Shown here: positions 7,933 through 15,867 of the stretch, piece by piece
Numbering within the stretch: position 1 is the stretch's first letter
Layout: each line of letters begins with the position of its first letter
NCBI GenBank assembly: GCA_964606895.1
Contig: CAZSHX010000078.1
Span: 1-23,412 of the forward strand
From: CAZSHX01 sp964606895
GTDB taxonomy: Bacteria > Bacteroidota > Ignavibacteria > Kapaibacteriales > UBA2268
Reading direction: 5' to 3'
DNA: 23,412 nucleotides
Position numbers and translations under genes: made by a program
Notes under the pieces: generated by a model
What the model was told of the DNA's origin: nothing
What the model saw: only the letters and a program-made list of their open reading frames with translations
Databases searched by the model: none

Positions 7933-10647
7933 TTAATTGATATATTTCTCAATCAGATTCATTAATAAATCTTTATTGATCGGTTTTGACAAATAATCAT
8001 CACAACCGATAGCGAGTATTTTGTCCCTTTCTTCGCTGAACGCATAAGCAGTCTGAGCAATTATTGGCAAATCCGGTCTGATTTTCTTGATTTGAATCGT
8101 TGCTTCAAACCCATTCATGACAGGCATTCTTATATCCATAAGGATTAAGTCAATATCAGGTGTATTTTTAACAATTTCTACTGCCTGTACTCCGGTTTCT
8201 GCATGAAGCAGAATCAATTTTTCGTTTTTCAGTGCTATGCTAAGATATTTAAAACTTGTAAAATCATCTTCAGCAATCAATATTTTAATTTTCTTTTCCC
8301 CAAAATTGGATTTATTTTTTTCTGTACCTGTCGGATTATCTGTAGATGATGATAAATAGGGCAAATCAAAGTAAAAAGTTGTACCACTGTTGATTTCAGA
8401 CTCAAGCCATATTCTACCGCCGAGCATTTCGACCAAACCTTTGCAGATTGCCAGTCCAAGTCCTGCACCCTCGAATCCTTGAGTTACAGATAAATCAATT
8501 TGTGTAAATCTGTCAAATACTTTTGCATGATGCTCTGAAGAAATTCCGATACCTGTGTCTTTTACAAAAAATTGAATCAGATTATCCTCGATTGTATAAC
8601 CGAAATCTATGCTCCCGCTTCGAGTAAATTTGATTGCATTATTTACTAAATTTGTAAGTATCTGATTCAGTTTAACCTCGTCTGTATAAATTAAAGAATG
8701 TTCATCATCAAAAAAATTATGATAATTTAGTTGTAATTCTTTTAATTTTGCAATAGGATTGAAAAATGAATGTAAATCAGTTAATAGAGCATTAACCGAA
8801 ATGGATTTTTTGTTGATAACTATTTGTCCGGTTTCTATTTTTGAAATATCGAGCACGTTATTAACAATTTCCAAAAGCCTATTGCCGCTTTGCTGGATTA
8901 CTCCGGTGAATTCATGGATTTCTTCTTTTGAAATATCTTCATCCTGAAGTAAATTTGAAAATCCGAGAATCCCGTTAAGCGGCGTTCTGATTTCGTGGGA
9001 CATATTTTGCAGAAAGGCAGTTTTAAGTTTGTCGCTTTCTTCAGCTCGGTTTTTAGCTATTTCCAAATCATAGTTAGTTTGACGAAGAATTTCATTAAGA
9101 ATCATATAGCTTTCGTACTGAGCTTCAATTTCCTTGTTTTGCTTTATTAGTTGTTCTTCAACCAGCTTTCGTTCTGATATATCTACAACAAAACCTTCGA
9201 AATATTTAATCTTGCCGAATTCATCTTTCACAGCCTGAGCATCTTCATACAACCAGATTTTGGATCCATCTTTGCGTTTGACTTCATATTCATATCCTTT
9301 AACATAGCCGACTTCTTCCATAATTCTCAGGAAATTCTCTCGATCTTCAGGATTTGAATATGATTCTTTTGAAATATCAGTACGAGAAGTTATCAGTTCA
9401 TCCGGCGAATCAAATCCGAACATCTTGGCTAATGACGGGTTCACAGATAGATATGATCCATCAAGATTAGTCTGGAAAATTCCTTCCTGAGCATGTTCAA
9501 ATATATTACGATATTTTTTCTCGCTGATAAGAATTCTCTCCTCAGCTTGTTTTCGCTCTGTGATATCCATACACAAACCAATCATCCTAACAGATTTATC
9601 GTTCTCATAAAACACTTTTCCTACTGCCCTTATCCAGCAAATTTTTCCATCAGACAGAAGAAGTCTATAGTCATTAATTAAATCCTTTTTATCGTCAATT
9701 GCTTCTTGTATCTTCATTGCGGCAAATTCTCTATCATCCGGATGAACGGTTTTACTCCAAGATTCAAAACCCGGAATAGTATCCAAAGGCATATCGAAAA
9801 TTTTCAAAAATTCAGGCGACCAATAAAAAGTATTTTTTTCAATATCCCAGTCCCAAATTCCTGCTTTACTTGCATCAAGTGCCAATTTAAGGTTCTGGAT
9901 GGTTTCTTTCAAAATATCTTCAGCAGTTTTTCTTTCAGTTATATCACGGGTAATGCTTAAAACAGAAATCAATTCTCCATTTCGGCTGTATTCAGGAATC
10001 ATCCGTAAATCCAAAGTAATCTTTTGCTCATTTAATGGAAATTCATAATCCGTATCTAAGATTTTTTCATTATTAAAAACTTCATTAATTTTGCTCTCCC
10101 AATAACTGCACATGTTTTCGGGCAAACCCAAATCTCTGTGGGTTTTGCCGATATAATCTTCAGGTTTTATTCCTGTAAATTTGGTTACATTGCTGTTAAC
10201 AAACAAATGCCTGAAATTTTTGTCAAATCTGAAAATAATATCGGGAGTATTTTCGGTTATACTTTTAATTTCATCTCTGCTCGCGACGAGATGTTTCGTT
10301 TGTTCGTCAACTAAAATTTGAAGATGATTCTTTTGGTCAATCAATAAATTTTCCTGCTCAAGTTTCTCAAGAATCAATGCAAGAAGTTGTCCGGAATTAT
10401 AAATCAAATCCTGAATTATTTCATCAGCACTTTCAGAATAATATTTAATGAACCCGAAGTTTTTATTTCTGGTACTAACTTCCACAGCATTTTCAGATTC
10501 TACTTTTAACTCAGAAATCCATTCAAAAGAATAGCCTGAAAAAATATCATGCATGCTTTCGATTAAAAAAGAGATGATTCTGTCTCTGTCTTTTAATTGA
10601 GCCAGATTTGTTGTCAGTAGGAATAATTCTTGGGCATGATTCTTCAT
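7933..10647 (-). CDS. PAS-rich hybrid histidine kinase with C-terminal receiver
   Basis: A 904-residue cytoplasmic hybrid sensor kinase. The first 100 residues look like a GAF-type sensor followed by coiled coil (LALILEKLEQENLLIDQKN). Three PAS/PAC units follow (about 128-240, 250-365, 375-490), each ending in a DITERK/DISERK motif. HisKA has AFLQNMSHEIRTPLNGILGF with His551; HATPase_c has LVNNAIKFTRSG, VKDTGIGI and GAGLGLAICKGLVEMLGG. The receiver domain opens KILIAEDD, has the phosphoacceptor Asp838 in LILMDIRMPVMNG, and ends in DDYLSKPINKD. No DNA-binding output, so phosphate must pass on to another protein. It starts 6 nt after the MEDS gene stop and in the same frame, which strongly suggests the MEDS protein is its sensory partner. 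Confidence 0.95.
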   Translation of the reverse strand: MKNHAQELFLLTTNLAQLKDRDRIISFLIESMHDIFSGYSFEWISELKVESENAVEVSTRNKNFGFIKYYSESADEIIQDLIYNSGQLLALILEKLEQENLLIDQKNHLQILVDEQTKHLVASRDEIKSITENTPDIIFRFDKNFRHLFVNSNVTKFTGIKPEDYIGKTHRDLGLPENMCSYWESKINEVFNNEKILDTDYEFPLNEQKITLDLRMIPEYSRNGELISVLSITRDITERKTAEDILKETIQNLKLALDASKAGIWDWDIEKNTFYWSPEFLKIFDMPLDTIPGFESWSKTVHPDDREFAAMKIQEAIDDKKDLINDYRLLLSDGKICWIRAVGKVFYENDKSVRMIGLCMDITERKQAEERILISEKKYRNIFEHAQEGIFQTNLDGSYLSVNPSLAKMFGFDSPDELITSRTDISKESYSNPEDRENFLRIMEEVGYVKGYEYEVKRKDGSKIWLYEDAQAVKDEFGKIKYFEGFVVDISERKLVEEQLIKQNKEIEAQYESYMILNEILRQTNYDLEIAKNRAEESDKLKTAFLQNMSHEIRTPLNGILGFSNLLQDEDISKEEIHEFTGVIQQSGNRLLEIVNNVLDISKIETGQIVINKKSISVNALLTDLHSFFNPIAKLKELQLNYHNFFDDEHSLIYTDEVKLNQILTNLVNNAIKFTRSGSIDFGYTIEDNLIQFFVKDTGIGISSEHHAKVFDRFTQIDLSVTQGFEGAGLGLAICKGLVEMLGGRIWLESEINSGTTFYFDLPYLSSSTDNPTGTEKNKSNFGEKKIKILIAEDDFTSFKYLSIALKNEKLILLHAETGVQAVEIVKNTPDIDLILMDIRMPVMNGFEATIQIKKIRPDLPIIAQTAYAFSEERDKILAIGCDDYLSKPINKDLLMNLIEKYIN

Positions 10648-10653
10648 GTTTTT

Positions 10654-11310
10654 TCAGCCTTGATTTATCAAAAATTGAGGTGCATTCTTTGCAAGCCAGA
10701 TATCAGGATTTTCAAAATATGGATTCTTAGTAATTACACCGCCATTTATCGTAAATGGATGTGTCCTAAGTACATTCATAATAGTTGAACCGGAAAATTT
10801 TGTAACATTATACAGACATAAGGCGACAATTGTTTTATTCGGTACAAAATAATTTAGTCTTGCCTCATAAGCCATCAAAAATTCAACTCCGGGAATGACA
10901 TTTAATGCCCATAGCATTTCTGCAACAGCCCTGATATTTCTTTTGCCATTATGCTGATTTGCTGAATAATATCCATTGACGGCACCATCCATATACCAAG
11001 GATCAAATTTACCGTCAGGATAGTATAAATCTTTTGCAGGTAGGATATCGAAATGGTTAGGGTCATTTAAATCTTTATGGCAACCCGTACAGTACCCTGA
11101 AAAATTTTGTTTAAAATCATCAACCGACTGCTCACTGTAGATATACAATTGCTTATCTCCATCAAGATAACCTTGTTTCAAATAGCCAAATATGATCTCG
11201 TCTCGTTCGGCTTCGGTTTCATAGAGTCCGCAAATATGCAAACCCCAATTGCAAGTGTAGTTGCCGATACCCAAGTGCAATACTTCCTGGTCTGATGTTT
11301 TAATATGCAT
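10654..11310 (-). CDS. MEDS-domain sensory protein
   Basis: 218 residues matching the MEDS domain (methanogen/methylotroph DcmR sensory domain, first described from the dichloromethane regulator DcmR). Family marks: LHICGLYETEAERDEIIFGYLKQGYLDGD near the start, ILPAKDLYYPDGKFDPWYMDGAV in the middle, then EMLWALNVIPGVEFLMAYEARLNYFVP, IVALCLYNVTKFSGSTIMNVLRTHPFTINGG and NPYF at the end. The domain is thought to sense small molecules; the ligand here is unknown. CTGCHKD (a CxxCH motif) within the domain could bind metal, or haem if exported, but no signal peptide is present. GGAG 7 nt before the ATG is a good ribosome-binding site, uncommon in this lineage. First gene of the operon with the hybrid kinase and the split kinase. 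Confidence 0.85.
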   Translation of the reverse strand: MHIKTSDQEVLHLGIGNYTCNWGLHICGLYETEAERDEIIFGYLKQGYLDGDKQLYIYSEQSVDDFKQNFSGYCTGCHKDLNDPNHFDILPAKDLYYPDGKFDPWYMDGAVNGYYSANQHNGKRNIRAVAEMLWALNVIPGVEFLMAYEARLNYFVPNKTIVALCLYNVTKFSGSTIMNVLRTHPFTINGGVITKNPYFENPDIWLAKNAPQFLINQG

Positions 11311-11432
11311 TTTGATTCTCCGAAAATATTATTATCAAATACAAGTTGTACAATATATATTATTTATCGGCACAAAACCGCAAATGTTTATTTTTTTATT
11401 AGCTAACTAATATAAATTTGTAATTTTTCTTC

Positions 11433-11449
11433 GAGTCATCCGATGACTC
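11433..11449. repeat. Short perfect inverted repeat (7-bp stem, 3-nt loop)
   Basis: GAGTCAT-CCG-ATGACTC is a perfect palindromic hairpin in the 171-nt gap between the end of the FAD oxidoreductase gene and the start of the MEDS operon, both on the minus strand. It lies about 30 nt after the oxidoreductase stop. There is no T-run after it on that strand, so terminator function is not shown. Its short stem and 3-nt loop match the style of the hairpins at the right end of the window. Confidence 0.6.
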
Positions 11450-11481
11450 CTTTAAATCCTATTTGCTAAGTTCCCATTTTT

Positions 11482-12591
11482 TCAAACCATTTCTCTGACC
11501 ATCTTAGCTATTTCGATGCAGGAGGTTAAACCCGGAGATTCAATTCCGATTAGATTAATTAAACCGTCAAATCCTTTGTCCGATTCATTCCGAATGATCC
11601 AGTCGCAAAAACTTCCTCCTTCTTTTTGCAATTTTGGTCGAATTCCTGCTTGATCGGCATAAATATCATCCTGTTTCAAACCTTCCAAATAAAGCGATGC
11701 CGCACTGTAGAATTCATCTTTTCTATCTTCAGGAATGCTATAATCCTGAATCCTAACGGGCAGATACTGAACATCAGGACCAAGTTTCATACCTCCGGAC
11801 ATTTCCAAAGTGACATGAATGCCCAATCCGGCAATATTTTTGAGTGGTGCAGGATAAATCAAATGATTCACCAAATGCTTTTTCCCATTGGAAATTCGGA
11901 AATAATGACCACGGACATAATTGAGTCTATAGTTTTCTTTTTCAATATCCATTCCAGCCAAAGCGGCAATTGTGTCAGAATCCAAACCGGCTGAATTAAT
12001 GATTTTTTCTGTAGTTACTAATGATTTCTTACCTGTGTCATCTGTAACTTCAACTTTCCAGCCTCCTGAAATCTGAGTTAGACCTGTAACGGTATGATGA
12101 AAAGCATAATCACAATTTTTGGAATTTTCCAAAAAACTTTGCATCAGGTTGTGGGAATCAACAATCCCGGTATCAGGTGACCAAAGTGCGGCTACAGCTT
12201 TTACATTCGGCTCTTCTCTCCTAAGAAATTCAAGTGAAGCCCTGACAATATTCTCAACTCTGTTTCCCTTTGCCCGTGAAAAGATGTTTTCCAGTTCCTC
12301 TTCTTCATCTTTGGTCACTGCAATTATAAATTTTCCAATTCGATTGTGTGGAACTTTCTTTTGACCACACCATTCATATAAACTCCTATTTCCTGGCACA
12401 CACAACTTTGCTTTAAGTGTTTCTTTGGGATAATAAATTCCTGCATGAATCACTTCGCTGTTTCTTGAACTGGTTTCTCTGCCGAAAGAAGGATGACGTT
12501 CGATTAACAAAGAATTAATTTTCTCCGGAAGACCGCATGAACAGGCTAATCCGACAACCCCACCCCCAATAATAATTACGTTATAATCCAT
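11482..12591 (-). CDS. FAD-dependent oxidoreductase, L-2-hydroxyglutarate oxidase (LhgO) family
   Basis: A 369-residue member of the DAO (D-amino-acid oxidase-like) flavoprotein fold, closest in style to LhgO/L2HGDH, which oxidises L-2-hydroxyglutarate to 2-oxoglutarate and passes electrons to the membrane quinone pool or oxygen. The N-terminal Rossmann motif IIIGGGVVGLACSCGL (5-20) binds the ADP part of FAD. Next come ERHPSFGRETSSRNSEVIHAGIYYP, with the HAGIYYP block typical of this subfamily, and further on SPDTGIVDSHNLMQSFL. The C-terminus has QAGIRPKLQ and IGIESPGLTSCIEIA, the second FAD contact. The exact substrate is inferred from these blocks only; another 2-hydroxyacid is possible. 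It is a single gene between two signalling operons, divergent from the REC-HK-REC kinase across 100 nt that hold an inverted repeat. Confidence 0.85.
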   Translation of the reverse strand: MDYNVIIIGGGVVGLACSCGLPEKINSLLIERHPSFGRETSSRNSEVIHAGIYYPKETLKAKLCVPGNRSLYEWCGQKKVPHNRIGKFIIAVTKDEEEELENIFSRAKGNRVENIVRASLEFLRREEPNVKAVAALWSPDTGIVDSHNLMQSFLENSKNCDYAFHHTVTGLTQISGGWKVEVTDDTGKKSLVTTEKIINSAGLDSDTIAALAGMDIEKENYRLNYVRGHYFRISNGKKHLVNHLIYPAPLKNIAGLGIHVTLEMSGGMKLGPDVQYLPVRIQDYSIPEDRKDEFYSAASLYLEGLKQDDIYADQAGIRPKLQKEGGSFCDWIIRNESDKGFDGLINLIGIESPGLTSCIEIAKMVREMV

Positions 12592-12620
12592 TTCAACTCA
12601 AGATTAATTAAAAAACTCCG

Positions 12621-12643
12621 ATATACTAATTGATATAGTATAT
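12621..12643. promoter_or_regulatory. Inverted repeat in divergent promoter region, possible operator
   Basis: ATATACTA (12621-12628), a 7-nt centre ATTGATA, and TAGTATAT (12636-12643) form a perfect 8-bp inverted repeat with half-site centres about 15 nt apart. It lies in the 100-nt intergenic region from which the FAD oxidoreductase and the kinase/WYL operon diverge. The geometry suits a dimeric DNA-binding protein, and the WYL regulator encoded downstream is a candidate. AT-rich DNA makes such repeats by chance fairly often, so this is only a candidate. Confidence 0.35.
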
Positions 12644-12691
12644 TAATAATAACAAAAATCTAAAAAAATATCGGAAGAAAAAAGCTTTTTG

Positions 12692-14695
12692 ATGAATTAT
12701 TCTGAAGAAATAATAAAAAAGGATTCGCTTTCAAGCGTTTTGGTTGTTGACGATAGCGAAATTATTCTGAAATTGGTAAGAAATTACCTAAAAATGGATA
12801 ATTACAAAGTAACAACGGCTGAAAACGGCAAAGTAGCTTTGGAATATCTTAGCGGAAATTTCACTTTCGACCTTGTTGTTCTTGATGTCATGCTCCCTGA
12901 TATATCAGGATTTGAAATTTGCAGAATAATGCGTAAAAGGTACTCGCTTTATGAGCTTCCGGTGCTATTCCTGACAGGATTGAAAGAAATTATGAGCATT
13001 GTCGAAGGTTTTTCGGCAGGCGGAAATGATTATCTGGTGAAACCATTTAACAGTCAGGAGTTTATGGTCAGGGCACAGACGCTTATCAAACTAAAAAAAT
13101 TAACTCAAACTAATGAAGCCTTACAAGAGGCTGTTGAGATAAAAAACAGGGCTCTGGTTCAACTTCAGCATGAGATAGCTTATAGAATCAGAATCGAAAA
13201 GGAATTAACCTTTGCAAAAGAAACTGCCGACGAAGCAAATAAGCTCAAAACACTTTTTCTTGCTAATATGTCGCATGAAATCAGAACACCGATGAATGCC
13301 ATCCTTGGTTTCAGCGAGATATTGAAAAATCGCGTAACCGATGAAAAAAGTAAGGGTTTTATAGATTCGGTAATAGCCAGCGGGAAAAATCTTTTGGTTG
13401 TTATTAATGATTTACTCGACTTATCCAAGATTGAAGCAGGCAAAATTGATTTGGAACCGGAACCTGTCAATATTAGAGTAATGATAGACGAAATAGGTCA
13501 GATTTTCGAACTTAAACTTTCTGAAAAACGAAATAAATTCGACAGCAATGTATCCGATAAAATCCCTCAATATTTGGATTTGGACGAAACGAGAATCAGG
13601 CAAATTCTCCTGAATCTTGTAGGAAATGCAATAAAGTTTACGAATCGTGGAAAAGTGGAAGTTCAGGTTGTAGCAGACAGTTTCAATAAAATAAACAAAA
13701 CTGTAAACCTTAATATTATTATCTCGGATACCGGGATTGGAATAGCCTCGGATCAAATTGAGGCAATTTTCGAAGCTTTTACTCAGCAACATGGACAAAG
13801 CCGAAAGGCATTCGGAGGTACCGGATTGGGTCTGACAATAACCAAACGGCTTGTTGAGATGATGGGGGGGCTAATTCGGGTTGAAAGCGAGGTTGGGCAG
13901 GGTAGTACTTTTTCTGTCTATTTGCCTGATGTTCCATATTTTGAAGAAGGATTTGAAAGCTCAAAGATTATTGAAGAACATCAACTGGGAATTTTAAATT
14001 TCGAACCACGGAATGTCCTGATTATTGATGATATTGTTGAAGACATCGAAGTAATTTCAGAATATCTTGATAGCACCGGACTTCGGATATTTAAACTTTC
14101 TGATGCAAAATCATTATCCGATTTTTTTGAAACGACAAAACCCGACCTGATTATAGTGGATTTAAGAATGCCCGAAGTTGATGGTTACGAAGTTAAGAAT
14201 ATGATAAGAGCAAATCCTGATTATCATAATATTCCTATTATTGCAATTACTGCTCACGCCATGAAAGGTGATAAAGAAAAAGTTATAAATGATGGATTTG
14301 ACAGTCATTTGCTTAAACCGATAAAAAGGACGGATTTGCTTATTGAGATAATGAAATATTTGCCTTACACTACAAATGAAGGTAAAAAGGTTACTGTTTC
14401 TAAAGATAAAATAAATAAATCAACTGAAACAAACTATAATATTTCACATGAATTTGAATGCGAATTAACAGAACTCTATAATACAGATTTTGCGAATCTG
14501 ATTAAATCCTACAGGATAGGATTGATAAAAGAATTTGCAAATAAACTTAACATAATTGCAGAAAAATATAAAGCAGAATTTTTAAAATCCTTAGTCAGCA
14601 AACTACACTCTGAATGTGAAAATCTTGATATGATTGGATTGAAAAAAACGCTTTCGTCCTTTATAGATATAATGGATAAATTTCAAAACTTTTAG
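12692..14695 (+). CDS. REC-HisKA-HATPase-REC hybrid histidine kinase
   Basis: A 667-residue soluble phosphorelay protein. The N-terminal receiver (about 15-135) has VLVVDDSE, Asp65 in LVVLDVMLPDISG and YLVKPFNSQE. A coiled linker leads to HisKA with FLANMSHEIRTPMNAILGFSEIL (His195), then HATPase_c with LLNLVGNAIKFTNRG, ISDTGIGI and GTGLGLTITKRLVEMMGG. The second receiver (about 440-560) has VLIIDDI, Asp490 in LIIVDLRMPEVDG and SHLLKPIKRTD. The last 85 residues form an all-helical tail seen on similar hybrids, with no clear Hpt histidine motif. I use the ATG at 12692; a TTG directly before it is in frame. There is no membrane segment or PAS domain, so its input is through the first receiver, that is, another kinase. 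The stop is TAG, and the next gene begins 9 nt later in the same frame. Confidence 0.95.
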   Translation: MNYSEEIIKKDSLSSVLVVDDSEIILKLVRNYLKMDNYKVTTAENGKVALEYLSGNFTFDLVVLDVMLPDISGFEICRIMRKRYSLYELPVLFLTGLKEIMSIVEGFSAGGNDYLVKPFNSQEFMVRAQTLIKLKKLTQTNEALQEAVEIKNRALVQLQHEIAYRIRIEKELTFAKETADEANKLKTLFLANMSHEIRTPMNAILGFSEILKNRVTDEKSKGFIDSVIASGKNLLVVINDLLDLSKIEAGKIDLEPEPVNIRVMIDEIGQIFELKLSEKRNKFDSNVSDKIPQYLDLDETRIRQILLNLVGNAIKFTNRGKVEVQVVADSFNKINKTVNLNIIISDTGIGIASDQIEAIFEAFTQQHGQSRKAFGGTGLGLTITKRLVEMMGGLIRVESEVGQGSTFSVYLPDVPYFEEGFESSKIIEEHQLGILNFEPRNVLIIDDIVEDIEVISEYLDSTGLRIFKLSDAKSLSDFFETTKPDLIIVDLRMPEVDGYEVKNMIRANPDYHNIPIIAITAHAMKGDKEKVINDGFDSHLLKPIKRTDLLIEIMKYLPYTTNEGKKVTVSKDKINKSTETNYNISHEFECELTELYNTDFANLIKSYRIGLIKEFANKLNIIAEKYKAEFLKSLVSKLHSECENLDMIGLKKTLSSFIDIMDKFQNF

Positions 14696-14704
14696 CTCAC
14701 ATAT

Positions 14705-15838
14705 ATGGAAAAAAATTTTAATAATCGCGAAAAACCATTTATTTTGATTGTTGATGATGTTTCAAGAAATTTACAGGTTATTGGAAATATTCTATTGGAA
14801 GAAGGTTTTGAGATTTCCCTTGCTTCTGATGGATATGAAGCTTTGGAAACAGTTAGAATGGACAAACCCGATCTGATTTTACTTGATATTATGATGCCTG
14901 ATATAAACGGATATGAGGTTTGCACAGTACTAAAAGCTGACGAATCAACAAAAGATATACCGGTTATTTTTCTTACTGCCAAAACGGAAACTGAAGATAT
15001 TGTTCAGGGATTCCAAATTGGCGGTGAAGATTACATAACAAAACCTTTTAAAAAGGAGGAATTGCTCGTTAGAATCAACACTCATTTAAGATTAAAAAAA
15101 GCAAGAGATATTATACTTCAACAGAATGAAGAACTAAAAAAATTGAATGATGAAAAAAATGAATTTTTAGGAATTGCAACGCATGATTTGAAAAACCCTC
15201 TAAATTCTATCAAAGGATTAGCGGAATTGATATTAATGGAAGATGGAGAAACACCGAAAGATGAAATTCTGGAATATGCCGGATTGATAAAATCTTCATC
15301 AGATTATATGCTGCAGATCATTCTCGATCTTCTCAACGTTAATGCTATAGAAGAAGGCAGAATTAATTATGAGTTGACCTACTTTGATATTGGAGAACTG
15401 GTTCATACTCTTGTTGATAAATTCAGAATGCAGGCAGAAGCAAAACAAATAACTCTACACTACAATTCAAGTTTTCCAATGCAATTTTGCGAAGCTGATA
15501 TGACTAGGATGCAGCAAGTAATTGAAAATCTTATTTCAAATGCAATTAAATTCTCTCAATTCAACAAAAATATTTGGATAGATTTGAAAAAAGGAAGAAC
15601 TTTTGGAACAATTATTGTACAAATAAAAGATGAAGGACCCGGGTTAAGCTCTGAGGATTTAACGAAATTATTCGGGAAATTCGTCAGACTTTCACCCAGA
15701 CCTACAAATGGTGAAAACTCAACCGGACTGGGTTTGTCAATTGTTAAAAAACTCGTCGAAGCAATGAATGGTGAGATTTGGTGCGAAAGTGAATTAGGCA
15801 AAGGTGCAACTTTCATTCTTGAGTTGAAAGTCAAATAA
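14705..15838 (+). CDS. Response regulator/histidine kinase (REC-HisKA-HATPase)
   Basis: A 377-residue receiver-kinase fusion. The receiver (about 10-130) has ILIVDDVSRN, the phosphoacceptor Asp61 in LILLDIMMPDING and DYITKPFKKEE. A coiled linker leads to HisKA with NEFLGIATHDLKNPLNSIKG (His160). HATPase_c has IENLISNAIKFSQ, IKDEGPGL and STGLGLSIVKKLVEAMNG. Such proteins take phosphate on the receiver and change their own kinase output. It follows the REC-HK-REC gene by only 9 nt and shares its frame, so the two are surely co-transcribed and may pass phosphate between them; a read-through of the upstream TAG would join them as one protein. The WYL regulator gene follows after 29 nt. Confidence 0.95.
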   Translation: MEKNFNNREKPFILIVDDVSRNLQVIGNILLEEGFEISLASDGYEALETVRMDKPDLILLDIMMPDINGYEVCTVLKADESTKDIPVIFLTAKTETEDIVQGFQIGGEDYITKPFKKEELLVRINTHLRLKKARDIILQQNEELKKLNDEKNEFLGIATHDLKNPLNSIKGLAELILMEDGETPKDEILEYAGLIKSSSDYMLQIILDLLNVNAIEEGRINYELTYFDIGELVHTLVDKFRMQAEAKQITLHYNSSFPMQFCEADMTRMQQVIENLISNAIKFSQFNKNIWIDLKKGRTFGTIIVQIKDEGPGLSSEDLTKLFGKFVRLSPRPTNGENSTGLGLSIVKKLVEAMNGEIWCESELGKGATFILELKVK

Positions 15839-15867
15839 TTTTTTTTCATTTATTTTGAATTTTTGAT

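Noticed and set aside
11433..11449. Intrinsic terminator for the FAD oxidoreductase gene
   Set aside because: The hairpin is perfect but no T-run follows on the minus strand; kept only as an inverted repeat.
14440..14695. Hpt phosphotransfer domain at the end of the REC-HK-REC kinase
   Set aside because: The tail is helical, but I see no HxxKG-like phosphoacceptor motif; it matches better the common helical tail of such hybrids.
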